A DNA stretch of 64,000 bases. It comes from Boesenbergia rotunda. Its lineage: Eukaryota; Streptophyta; Magnoliopsida; Zingiberales; Zingiberaceae. Position 1 is the first letter of the stretch. Every line of letters begins with the position of its first letter. Shown here in pieces: positions 23,441-34,992 of the stretch. The DNA is taken from assembly GCA_024364735.1 (NCBI GenBank), contig JAGFNQ010009486.1, positions 1 through 64,000 of the forward strand, read 5' to 3'. The notes below the pieces were generated by a model. The model saw only the letters and a program-made list of their open reading frames with translations, made no database searches and was not told the origin of the DNA. The translations under genes were made by a program, and so were the position numbers.

Positions 23441-23820
23441 GAAATCCAGATATGAGAGGTCTATCAGTGGGTTTTACTCAAAACCCACTGATGGAACTAA
23501 ACTACACCTATTGCTTTGGAAAAATAATAATTTGAGGTTTGGACACTTAAAATACATTCTCCTAACTCTACCCTAACTATTGATAATGTTTTTCAGAAAT
23601 CCAGATATGGGAGATCCATCAGTGGGTTTTACTCAAAACCCACTGATGGAACTAAATTACACCTATTGCTTTGGGAAAAATAATAATTTGAGGTTTGGAC
23701 ACTTAAAATACATTCTCCTAACTCTACCCTAACTATTGATAATGTTTTTCAGAAATCCAGATATGGGAGCTCCATTACTGGGTTTTGCTCAAAACCCACT
23801 GATGGAAGAACTAAACTACA
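23441..23820. repeat. 156-bp tandem units with a 30-bp palindrome (left arm)
   Basis: Units start gaaatccagatatg at 23441, 23596 and 23752, a period of about 155 bp. Each unit carries the palindrome atcagtgggttttg/caaaacccactgat. Related units recur at 24618 and 24775, and inverted at about 25250-25510 and 26260-26660. Confidence 0.85.
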
Positions 23821-25748
23821 CCTATTACTTTGGGAAAATTAATAATTTAATAATTTTTTAAAAGATAAATAAATAATTTTTTATATTTGATTAATATAAA
23901 TTAATATATTTAATAATATTATTAAATATATTAATATATAAAAAAAATGAAAAAAAGGTGAAGTTTTTTTATTTCAGGCAGCGTGGGCCTAAAATCAAAA
24001 GATTTCAGGCCCACGCTGGGCCTGAAATATTTTATTTCACGCCCAGCGTGGGCCTGAAATAACTCAGGGCCTGAAATTAAATGATTTCAGGCCCTGCGTC
24101 GAATTGAAATCATGTGTTATGATAGGTTTTTTTACGTAGGTCTAAAACGTAAAGAAACATCTCTTTATATTTTTGAAATCACAATAAAAATCATTGAGAA
24201 AGACTACTTTACGAGAGGAATTCTAATTAATATAAAATGAGCATTATATTAAAAACGAACTTTATATATATATATATATATATATATCGATTCTTTGAAT
24301 AAAGAAGTCAAATATTATTTATTATATTAATTTAATATTATATATTATATTAATATATTTAATTTTAATAGGAGGGCATGAAGTCATTTGACTTCATGCC
24401 CTCCTTAGGCCTGAAGTCAGATGACTTCAGGCCCTCCTTGGGCCTAAAGTCATCTGACTTCAGGCCCTCCGTAAATAATTAATTTAATAAAAATAATTAA
24501 TTATAAAAAAACTTCTAATGATTATTTTTGGTGTCCAAACATTTAATGATTAAAAATTATATTGTAATAGGAGTTTTCTAGGTCTATCAGTGGGTTTCGC
24601 TCAAAAATATTTTTTCAGAAATCCAGATATGAGAGGTCCATCAGTGAGTTTTGCTCAAAACCCACTGATGAAACTAAACTACACCTATTGCTTTGGGAAA
24701 AATAATAATTTGAGGTTTGGACACCTAAAATACATTCTCCTAACTCTATCCTAACTATTGATAATGTTTTTTCAGAAATCCAGATATGAGAAGTCCATCA
24801 TTGGGTTTTGCTCAAAACCCACTGATGGAAGAACTAAAGTACACTTATTACTTTGAGAAAATTAATAATTTAATAATTTTTTAAAAGATAAATAAATAAT
24901 TTTTTAATATTTGATTAATATATTTAATAATATTATTAAATATATTAATATATAATAAAAAAAAAAGCTGAAGTTTTCTTAGTTCAGGTAGCGTGGGCCT
25001 GAAATCAAAAGATTTCAGGCCCACGTTGGGCCTGACATATTTTATTTCAGGCCCAGCGTGGGCCTGAAATAGAAATATTTCAGGCCCACGTCTGCCTGAA
25101 ATAAAAAAACTTTAGTTTTTTTTATATATTAATATATTTAATAATATTATTAAATATATTAATTTATATTAATCAAATATAAAAAATTATTTATTTATCT
25201 TTTAAAATATTATTAAATTATTAATTTTCCCAAAGTAATAGGTGTAGTTTAGTTCTTCCATCAGTGGGTTTTGAGCAAAACCCACTGATGGACCTCCCAT
25301 ATCTGGATTTCTGAAAAAACATTATCAATAGTTACGGTAGAGTTAGGAGAATGTATTTTAGGTGTCCAAACCTCAAATTATTATTTTTCCCAAAGCAATA
25401 GGTGTAGTTTAGTTCCATCAGTGGGTTTTGAGCAAAACCCACTGATGGACCTCTCATATCTGGATTTTTGAAAAAATATCAGTGGGTTTTGAGCGAAACC
25501 CACTGCTAGACCTAGAAAACTCCTATTGCAATATAATTTTTAATCATTAGAAGTTTGGACACCAAAAATAATCATTAGAAGTTTTTTATAATTAATTATT
25601 TTTATTAAATTAATTATTTACGTAGGGCCTGAAGTCATCTGACTTCAGGCCTAAGGAGGGCCCTCCTATTAAAATTAAATATATTAATATAATATATAAT
25701 ATTAAATTAATATAATAAATAATATTTGACTTGTTTATTTAAAGAATC

Positions 25749-25806
<58 letters not shown>

Positions 25807-26906
25807 TCGTTTTTAATATAATGCTCATTTTATATTAATTAGAATTCCTCTCGTAAAGTAGTCTTTCCCAATGATTTTTATTGTGATTTCAAAAATATAA
25901 AAAGATGTTTCTTTACGTTTTAGGCCTACGTAAAAAAATCTATCATAACACATGATTTCAATTCGACGCAGGGCCTGAAATCATTTAATTTCAGGTTCTG
26001 AGTTATTTCAGGCCCACGCTGGGCCTGAAATATTTCTATTTCAGGCCTACGCTGGGCCTGAAATCTTTTGATTTCAGGCCCATGCTGCCTGAAATAAAAA
26101 ACTTCAGCTTTTTTTATATTTTTTTATATATAAATATATTTAATAATATTATTAAATATATTAATTTAAATTAATCAAATATTAAAAAAATTATTTATTT
26201 ATATTTTTAAAATATATTAAATTATTAATTTTCCCAAAGTAATATGTGTAGTTTAGTTCTTCCATCAGTGGGTTTTGAGCAAAACCCACTGATGGACCTC
26301 GCATATCTGGATTTCTGAAAAACATTATCAATAGTTAGGGTAGAATTAGGAGATTGTATTTTAAGTGTCCAATCCTTAAATTATTATTTTTCCTAAAGCA
26401 ATAGGTGTAATTTAGTTCCATCAGTGGGTTTTGAGTAAAACTCACTGATGGACCTCCCATAACTAGATTTCTGAAAAACATTATCAATAGTTAGGGTAGA
26501 GTTAGGAGAATGTATTTTAAGTGTCCAAACCTCAAATTATTATTTTTCCCAAAGCAATAGGTGTAGTTTAGTTCCATCAGTAGGTTTTGAGTAAAACCCA
26601 CTGATGGACCTCCCATATCTGGATTTCTTAAAAAATATCAGTGGGTTTTGAGCGAAACCCACTGATAGACCTAGAAAACTCCTATTACAACATAATTTAT
26701 AATCATTAGAAATTTGGACATCAAAAATAATCAAAAGAAGTTTTTTTTATAATTAATTATTTTTATTAAATTAATTATTTACGCAGGGCCTGAAGTCATC
26801 TGACATCAGGCCCTCCTATCTAAATATATTAAAATTAAATATATTAATATAATATATAATATTTAAATTAATATAATAAATATTATTTGACTCTTTTTTT
26901 CAAAGA

Positions 26907-26942
<36 letters not shown>

Positions 26943-27672
26943 CATTTTTAATATAATGTTCATTTTATATTAATTAGAATTTCTCTAATAAGGTAGTATT
27001 TCTTAATAATTTTTATTGTGATTTCAAATATATAAAGAGATGTTTCTTTATATTTTAGACCTACGTAAAAAAACCTATCATAACACATAATTTCAATTCG
27101 ACGCAGGGCCTGAAATCATTTGATTTCAGATCCTGAGTTATTTCAGGCCCACGCTGGGCCTGAAATATTTTATTTCAGGGCCACGTTGGGCCTGAAATCT
27201 TTTGATTTCAGGCCCAGCGTGGGCCTGAAATCAAAAGATTTCAGGCCTTTCTAATTTCAAGGTGTTTATATATTAATATATTTATTAAATATTATTTAAT
27301 ATATTAATTAATATTAATCAAATATAAAAATGATCTCCGCTCATTTAATTTATATAAAATGATCTCTGTATATATTTGAAATCACGTTTGATGAAATATA
27401 TAAAATGATCTCCGCTTATCTTACGTTTTTTATCCGATTCCATAATATATTATTTTAAAATAAAAAGTCTGAAAAAATCTTTTCAAATGTCTCGGAATTC
27501 GTTATTAAGAATGAGAAAGAGAAAGAGAATGACATGCAGTACTTTGGCAGGAGGGGTATAAGAGGAAGTTCACTAAAATAAGTGCGTTATTTGGTAACAA
27601 TGAAACCATGATACGTCTTTTGGTAAATACTAATTTTTAGATACGCCCTTTGGTAAATTTCCATTTCTACTT

Positions 27673-28019
27673 TAACCATATTTGCATATAAAATATCTTC
27701 ATCTCACTAAATATGATAGAAGTTGTTGAAGATACATTCAAAGTTATGAAGTGATCAAAGAGATTAGCGATAGAGCTGTTAATTATCATTATATTTATTA
27801 TATGAAATTGATTTTGAAATTTATATATTTTAAGCTTGATGAAGAATAATATAATTATTTAGCATATACGTCTCTCTCTTCTTTATTTTCTTTACAAAAG
27901 CACTCAATTAATTTTTTTATATTATGGAACATTATTATGCTTTCTATAACATCTTTGATTTCCTTGCATCCATCAGGTTATAATAAATTATTATTATTTA
28001 TATCTATCACAAATAATTA
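27673..28019. other. AT-rich interval right of the foldback element
   Basis: No gene is seen. The interval probably belongs to the LTR of the decayed copia element to the right, because the SINE next to it sits inside one AT-rich unit that ends at 28394. The left border of that LTR cannot be placed. Confidence 0.4.
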
Positions 28020-28038
28020 TTATTATTATATATAGATG

Positions 28039-28261
28039 GTAAGGTCACTAGTTGTTAACCCATACATCTGCGATTCGATCCCCAGCTACGATGCATTTTG
28101 CAGGAATTTTTCCTTCAAATGGGGCGCGAACCCTGGGCCGCTGGGCTTCTAGACTGGCCACCGCGAGTGCTTCCCGATTTACCCTGGTAACCGGTGGGAA
28201 ACTTCCGTGGGGTCGGCCCGGTCACCCAGATTCAATTTGTCTACTGCTGGTTCATCATTTT
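28039..28261 (+). mobile_element. tRNA-derived SINE with 19-bp target duplication
   Basis: The body starts gtaaggtcactagttg and contains a pol III B-box-like gattcgatcccc. A GC-rich non-tRNA body and a T-rich tail (ttcatcatttttt) follow. The 19 bp from 28020 to 28038 (ttattattatatatagatg) are repeated exactly at 28262-28280, the mark of LINE-type target-primed insertion. The GC-rich body stands out sharply from its AT-rich surroundings. The family name is not assigned. Confidence 0.85.
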
Positions 28262-28280
28262 TTATTATTATATATAGATG

Positions 28281-28394
28281 AGTTATATATTTGATTAATA
28301 ATTTAAATTGTATGGAGTTAATTTAGTTTTAATTTTCTTTCTTTTAATTTTAAGATCAATTATTTAGTAGTTAATAATAATTATTGATCTAACA
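28281..28394 (-). repeat. LTR end of the decayed copia element
   Basis: Read on the minus strand, gtgagaggatgttagatcaat looks like a polypurine tract joined to an LTR start TGTTAGATC at 28394. It lies directly downstream of the RNase H remnant, as expected for a 3' LTR. The SINE with its duplication interrupts this LTR further left. Confidence 0.6.
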
Positions 28395-29827
28395 TCCTCT
28401 CACTTACATAAAAAATAGAGAAAATTAAAACTTAAAATATAAATATTATGCATTATGACTTTAAGCATAATAAACTTATCCTTTTCAAAACATCATATAT
28501 ATAATCACCTTATTACTAGAATAGAACCCAAAATACGAGTTATAACGGTTGTATATTATATATCATACTTCCTTCTATATACTACAAATATCAATATCCT
28601 ATTATACTAAGCCTATAAATGAATATATAATTTCATAATGGCCAACAATAATATTTCTAGGCAATTAATGTTATAATATAGTAATATGCACATCATAACT
28701 AGAAACTGTATAACAGAAACACATAAGTGAGCTCAGAATATCAACTTAATAAATCATTCAAAAGGACAACCAAGACATTCAATGTACCTATTCCTTAAAT
28801 ATTTTTAGTTATAAACTTTTAGTTAATGGATCTACAATCATGAGATATGCTCTAATATAATCAATAGATACTCTTTATTTTTGAACTTCTTCTTCAATGA
28901 GAAAATATTTTAATTCCATATGTTTGACACATCTTGAGTATTTATCATTTTTTCAGAAGAATATTACTGCGGAATTATCACAATAAAATTTTAACGACTT
29001 AGCAATAGTGTCGACAACTCCAAGTCCTAAAATAAAATTTCACAACCATAATGCATGGATTGTGGCTTCAAAACATGCCACAGACATTGCTTTTATTGTG
29101 GATAAGGCAATGATAGATAATTTAACATTTTTCATGATATTGCTCCTTCTCCAATAATAAACAAATAACCAAAAGTGGACTTTCTATTGTCAATGCATCT
29201 GGCAAAATATGAATATGAGTAACCAACGACTTCCAAGTGATTCATTTTTCTATAAATGTGCATGTAATTCTTGGTGCCTGGAAGATACTTGAAATCTTTC
29301 TTAGTAGCTTTCCAATGATCAATTCCAGGATTACTTTGATATCTACCGAGTATTCTAATTACAAAACTAGTATCCAGTATTGTACAAGTTTTACATACAC
29401 TAGACTTCCTACAATATAAACATATGGAATTAAATCCATTTGTCTTTGTTCTATATCATTCTTTGGATATTGCATAAGATTAAATTTGTCCCCTTTCTTA
29501 ATTGGAGAAATTCTCGTAAAATATTTTTTCATATTAAATCTCTCTAGATTTTTTTAATATAAGTTTTTTGAGACCCAACCATCCTTGTAATCTATCATAA
29601 AATATTTCAACTCTGATCACAAGAGGTCTCATCCATATCTTTCATTTCAAAATTCTTAGAGAGAAAGTCTATTGTCTTATGGAACATGTACAAATCATTA
29701 ATAGCAAGCAAAATATCATCAACATATAAGACTAAATATATAACTTTTCTCTCACTGATCTTTCGATATATGCAATGATCAATAACATTTTTTCAAAACC
29801 AAAAACTGTGATAGTTTACACAATAGA
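28395..29827 (-). pseudogene. decayed Ty1/copia RT-RNase H (different lineage)
   Basis: On the minus strand, LYVDDILLA near 29700-29740 is the RT active site. The RNase H end follows at about 29100-28815 with FEATIHALWL, KFYCDNSAVIFF, KHMELKYFLIEE and MIVDPLTKSL. Stops and shifts occur throughout, so this is an old copy. The RNase H sequence differs strongly from the Tork/Angela copies here and resembles the Ivana/Bianca side of the copia tree. The 5' part of pol is missing. Confidence 0.8.
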
Positions 29828-30008
29828 TGTCACGTCTCAAGATCTGCATGTCCAATGAAAATCGGACATCTCCCCTATACGGGCAACATATGGATTTTGT
29901 ATACAAGGTCACACAACTACATACAACCCACATGGCTGGTAACAGAAAGTAAACAAATAAGAAAGACATCACACAATCACCACAGACTTATAAAGTACAT
30001 ACCAGTAC
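29828..30008 (-). repeat. Chromovirus-type LTR 3'-end fragment
   Basis: Read on the minus strand it ends gatcttgagacgtgaca after ggggagatgtccgatttt. This matches the layout of the LTR end at 17660-17725 (ggggaggtgctgtccgatttt...ggggcgtgaca). It is cut off on its other side by copia element 2. Confidence 0.65.
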
Positions 30009-31662
30009 TATTAGTGTGTGCACTTATGTGCCAAGACACTTTTATGTATTTATGGATAATTATTTTAATAAATGCAAGTATTTGGCGTTAATTATTTACT
30101 TTTCTGTATGTATATGATTAATGATAAAGTCCCACAGATTAATTATTATATTATTCTGAAAATCATCCTTGATCGGATAGATATCTAGAGGAGACATAGA
30201 TATCTAGATCAACGCTAAATATGACTAGGTCAAGATAGACCGGAGGGATGGATATCCAAGTTGTACTTGGGGGTGCCTTGAGTTTAGAGGTACACTGGAC
30301 ACAACCCGCTTAAGAGAACACCACATATTAAACATCATTGGTAGTTCGTCTTAATGAACGAGTGTAACTGATCTTTCGACTTGAGACCTTCATATATTCT
30401 ATGCGTGGAGTTATGTACTTTGATGTCGTTAAAAGCAATCTTTAATCGGATTGTGATTAATACGGTAATTGGGTATATGACAAAACGTAGAGAGAATAGT
30501 GTTGAGTCAATAGATGATTTATTGCTCTCTTGAATTTGGGAGTTAACATCCTGGCCGCTTGATAGAGATATTAGTGACTCGAAATTCATGGTCATGGGAG
30601 GAATTATTATCATTCAAGATGAGTCTATTATATCTTGGAAATCAAGTAAAATAATTAATTGGTGACGATGCATACTGCACCGAATTAATTGGGATGTAGG
30701 ATAAAGATGAAGATATTGAATTACACAGTAATCGGTTCATGGAGGTTTTAGTTTATAACTAATATTCTATCACGTTGGGTGGCTAAAAACTGTTGCTAGA
30801 CGGTTACCTTAGTCTGTGTATGGATTTACACTGCCTTTGTGTATAGAACCTAGAGGGTCGCACACATAGCACATAGACGCGAACAGTATCTGTAGTTGAT
30901 TATTTTAGTGGATACTAAAATTAATCAATTTATTATTTCTGAATAAGAATTAATTGGATTATTAATTATTTCTGAAATATCGATAGCGAGAACGGATCAA
31001 GATCAAATATGGATTTATTTGATGTAGAGAAAAGAGAGTAGATTTATCTCTTATTCTCTTTGGACAATTTGGAAGGTCACAATTATTGTGGCAATAATGG
31101 AGAAGATGAAGAGTCTCTATTAATGATTATTAATGGAGAAGATGAAGAGTCTCTATTAATGATTATTAATGGAGAATTTCAAAAGTCGCAATTATGATAA
31201 ATTAATGAAGAATATGAAGAGTCATGTCTCTTCATCTTCCTTGGAGGCTATATATATCCACCCTTGGAAGAAGAGGAGGACACACTTCTCCTTCGTCTCT
31301 CTCTTGTGCGATTTCTCTCCATCTCTCTCGGGAAGTCTTTGACTACTTCTTCTCTAGTTGGAGATGCATCTCCAGATCCGTAGTGCATCCAAAAGAATTC
31401 TGTCAATCCAAGTGGCTAGCACCTAACGGATCATTTAGTTCGTGATCTTGTGCGCGTGGATACCGCTAGAGGAGTCACACATGGGGCTCTCATCTGCTCG
31501 TGATATTATTCACAAATAAGCAAAGGATAACAAGGTATGTTTTCAATTTATGCTTGTTTTCGCATCATTTTGTTTAGAACTATATGTACCACGAAAAGAT
31601 CCATGATTTAAAAGCAAAATTTTGCTTTATTATAAATATTCCACTGCGCTCAGAACCTAACA
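30009..31662 (+). repeat. 5' LTR of copia element 2
   Basis: The start tattagtgtgtgc aligns with the TGTTAGTG start of the element 1 LTR, and both share ttattttaataaatg about 45-60 bp in. TATATATA near 31248 is followed by a CT-rich leader. The end is gaacctaaca, directly before a PBS, which shows this is the 5' LTR. A 36-bp direct duplication (aatggagaagatgaagagtc) lies near 31100-31170. Confidence 0.8.
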
Positions 31663-31663
31663 A

Positions 31664-31675
31664 TGGTATCAGAGC
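31664..31675 (+). promoter_or_regulatory. PBS of copia element 2
   Basis: TGGTATCAGAGC, complementary to the 3' end of initiator-Met tRNA, lies two bases after the LTR. Confidence 0.92.
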
Positions 31676-32430
31676 AAATCGTGGTTGGATCATATAGTTC
31701 AAAACCTCTTCTTCAAAATTTTGAAGATTAGTACTTCGAGAGATTTCGAAGAAATTTAGATTTAACATGATAGAAATACAGAAATGAATTTTATCTATCA
31801 AACCTGTAGAGATATACATGTTATGAATTAGATATGAATTTCTTATGGTTGAAGTACATGATTACTTCAAGATTCATAGAGATAGATCTCGTAATGAGAT
31901 TGTGTGGATGCACAAGAAGTAAATAATGGTGAGACATTTTAATAATTGTAAAATCCCTTAAATATTAAGTCAAGATTTGTTGAAGGCCCTCCATTAATAA
32001 CTGTGATGATTGTTAGAGTTTTTACATGAGTCGGTACAGCTCAGCTGTGGGCTTGTGTCAAAACATCTATAATTTATCATAATTATTAGTGGGTCGACTT
32101 AAATCAAATTCGTTGACTTGTTTAGCTCAGCTAAGGTCAATTGATTTGAGGGGCAAGTGTTGAGAATATAAGGCTCGACAAAAGTATATCGAAAGTCACA
32201 GAGAATGGTGATCGGCAAGTTAAGGCCTACTTGATTAATATAGCATGTAGGTACAGCTCAGCTGTGTGCATACTATATGATTCAGGATTTCGATCCTATT
32301 AGGAATTGTTACCAACCAATTCCCGATTCTAACAGTGGGGGTTGTTGGACCTGAATAAAATAATAGGAGTTATAAAATCCTTTATTAAATATATTCCATA
32401 AATACTAAAACTCTGCTTTAAAAATTTTAG
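31676..32430 (+). other. 5' leader of copia element 2
   Basis: Non-coding leader between PBS and gag ATG. Repeated ctcagctgtg and ctcagctaagg motifs are visible. The length (about 0.8 kb) is shorter than the leaders of elements 1 and 3. Confidence 0.65.
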
Positions 32431-32441
32431 ATGGCAAACAC
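32431..32441 (+). pseudogene. gag start of copia element 2, cut off by chromovirus insertion
   Basis: ATG plus three more codons (MANT-like) precede the chromovirus LTR. The same gag continues at 42438, in frame if one shared C is counted once. Copia element 3 has the matching MSNT start. Confidence 0.75.
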
Positions 32442-32650
32442 TGTAACGACCCGCCTTCTGGTACTAAGCTTTAAGACGGATCGCTACTAACTACTGACTA
32501 ACTGACTAATTAATGATTTCTAAAAATGCTAAACCAACTGGGAGAATTTTTACAAATTCTTATTTTACTATTTACTGAACTAACAATTCATAAACATGTT
32601 GAAAGTACTAACTAGCCCAAAATAAAGCAAAACTTTAATGTTATTACCTT

Positions 32651-32714
32651 GGCGAGGATTCGATCGCCCGACCTCTGCATTGCATGGCTAAGCACTAATC
32701 AACTGCTCTACACC
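32651..32714 (-). repeat. tRNA-like module in chromovirus LTR
   Basis: On the minus strand, tgtagagcagttgattagtg resembles an A-box region and gatcgaatcctcgcc a B box, with about 35 bp between them. The fold and anticodon are degenerate, so this is tRNA-derived rather than a tRNA. The partner copy is at 40093-40157. Confidence 0.45.
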
Positions 32715-34754
32715 CCTTTCGTTGTACACAGTACCAGTCGACTGGTAGTGCTGAAACTCCAAATTTCAGATTTCCACAACTTATCAAACTTGAGCTACAA
32801 TGTACCAAATTCATATCTAACAAACATAATGGCATAAATAAAGTTCCACGACTATTCTAAGGCATTTATTACATATTTTTGGAGGGTTTCTAGCATGTAT
32901 AACAACTTAGAAATCATAAAAACGACATGTAAAAGCATAAACATAAACGTGCCAAGTTTGTATCAACTTCTTATTGAAACCATTCATTATTCATATCTAA
33001 GGGCATTCTTAGCTACTACATATCATTCTATATGGTGCATATATCTTAAAACAAGCATATCCTATGTATTTAGCATGTAAATCAAAAGTATCAAGTTCTT
33101 ATCTCTAAAGCTTAAGCATGGATCTAAATTACCATATTACAAGTAGTAACTCATATCATTCAACATTCGCTAAGCAAGTATTAACACAGGTAAATAAACT
33201 ACTTTAATATACTAGGCACCACAAATAACGAGTCGAATTAAGTTCATACATGGTTCACATAACCTATTGCGGAAAAACTAAAAGAAACATAATAAAGACT
33301 ATTTCTATGCTTTGCAAGTTCCGAAGACTTTTATTCCAACTCCACCATCACACACACTTTGCATCAAGCCCGCCGCCTCCGCTACTAGTGCTTTCCTTTA
33401 CCTGTATCTGCAGTATAAGGAAATGCAAACTAATAAGCATAAAGCTTAGTAAGTACCATCTAGCCTCACAAAACTATGAAAACTCAAATTATGCTTTTGT
33501 AAAACATGCTATGCACATACATGCTCATATCTATAAGTAATCATGTTAGGCTCATGCTAAAATACATATCATAGGATGTCATGGCATATAACTGAGACAT
33601 GACACATACTGAACTAAAACTGAAAAGTAAGCTATAGCATGACATACATATCTGAACTGAAACTGAAACTAACTAACATAAAACTAATTATTAAATTCAC
33701 CACATGCTAATATGAATTTCTAAAAACTAAATACATATAGTATGTGAAAATAATAATCAACTGCTGTGGACCCGGCAATGTACCAACTGTGCGCGCATCC
33801 TTAATAAACCCGAGGTAGCAAATCCCGAATCCATTAGGGTTCTACTAGGTTATCTAAACCTAGGGGCAACTAGGAGCCCATCCCATACTAGGTTATCTAA
33901 ACCTAGAGGCAACTTGGAGCATATCCCTAGACCGAAGTCCGGTACAATGCCAACTGAAAATAAAATAGTCTTTTATACTTTTCTTTCCTTTTCTGATTCT
34001 TGCTTTTACTAGGTTATCTAAACCTAGGAGCAACTAGGAGCCCATCCCGTTAGACCTTGGTCTCAATCATAACTGAGCAAAATTTCTATTCTTTAATGCT
34101 TTCTATAGCATTAACTGACTAACAATTTAACAAACACCTTGCGACTTAACCCTTTCTTTCCTTTTTAAAGTCGCTCCCTGGGCACTCGAACGTGCTCCTT
34201 AACCCGAAACTGAAGGGTAAGTGCACTCAAGCCCATCCAGGGATACCTTCATACTCTAAAACTAATCCGAAAGGGTTAATACAACGTGCTTGTTCATAAT
34301 CTACGATTTCTAATCGTAGGACATACATGTAAGGAAATAAAACATACGAAACGTCAATCGAAACTACTTATACTGCACGTGAGGGATACTTACATCCTGC
34401 GCTAGGTTTTTCTTATGAATAAAATCTGAAATTCCCGAGGGAACGTCGAATTTCGACGTTCTTCTTGCTCCTTGGCGTTCTCCTCGCGTCTACGAGAATT
34501 CTCGTAGAGAGTAGGGCCTCTTGAGACCTTCCCTTGGCTTTTCCTTTGTCTTGGGCGGCAAGAGAAGAGGAGAAGAGGAAGAAAACGCAAGAGAGGAAGA
34601 GGAGAGGAGGAGGGGGCGTCGGCGCACCCTTGGCTCACGAAAATCTCAAAATCTCCTCCTTTAATTCTTTAATTCGTTATTTATATTAAGTTGTAAAATA
34701 ACCCTAAGTTAAGTACATATCTAGAATACTCGATTTTTTCCTTTAAGGAAACTC

Positions 34755-34836
34755 GCATTGGCCTGGTGGTTTGTGGAGCCATGCCATGGTTTTAATCTAG
34801 GATAGGCTGCGGGTTCGAAACTCACCTAATGCCACC
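34755..34836 (+). repeat. tRNA-like module with B box in chromovirus LTR
   Basis: GGTTCGAAAC at 34812-34821 fits the pol III B-box consensus, with ggcctggtggtttgtgg upstream as an A-box-like part. It lies in the opposite sense to the retroelement. The partner copy is at 42236-42317, and a related module sits at the same relative place in the LTR fragment at 54929. Confidence 0.5.
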
Positions 34837-34957
34837 AACTCATCTTTTTTATTTTTGGCACTTCTTTTTATGGAAAAATTCTATAAAAATATCTAAAAAT
34901 TCCAGAAAAATCCTAGGATATTTCTAAAATTATTTTCGAGAATTTTCAGGCGTTACA

Positions 34958-34970
34958 ATCCCCCATACCT
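34958..34970 (-). promoter_or_regulatory. polypurine tract of the chromovirus
   Basis: On the minus strand ggtatgggggat lies directly before the LTR start TGTAACG. Confidence 0.75.
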
Positions 34971-34992
34971 TATAAAAAGTTCATCCTCAAAT

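Larger units (their letters stand above)
22403..27663. mobile_element. 5.26-kb foldback element (MULE-like, non-autonomous)
   Basis: The two halves are reverse complements with few differences; the centre lies near 25040. The outermost bases pair as caattt.tcaaag.gcgta, and the terminal 300 bp of each arm read almost identically. tttctactt flanks the element at 22394-22402 and 27664-27672, a 9-bp duplication as made by Mutator-like transposases. No transposase is encoded. Each 2.6-kb arm contains two direct copies of a roughly 1.1-kb module, which are themselves full of short palindromes. The MULE assignment rests on TSD length and long terminal repeats only. Confidence 0.8.
32442..34957 (-). 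repeat. 3' LTR of the chromovirus
   Basis: 2516 bp, bounded by the polypurine tract at 34958. It contains a tRNA-like module at each end and several ctaggttatctaaacctag inverted repeats at 33850-34030. It differs from the partner LTR at about ten places in the first 290 bp and less often later. Confidence 0.93.

Noticed and set aside
28052..28294. 80-codon frame as a small gene
   Set aside because: It is the GC-rich SINE body read in one frame.
34402..34638. 78-codon minus-strand frame present in both chromovirus LTRs (also 41882-42118)
   Set aside because: Conserved only because the LTRs are copies; it is CT-rich R/U5-like sequence without a domain.
34755..34836. Functional tRNA gene
   Set aside because: B box fits, but there is no plausible anticodon arm or acceptor stem; kept as a tRNA-like module only.
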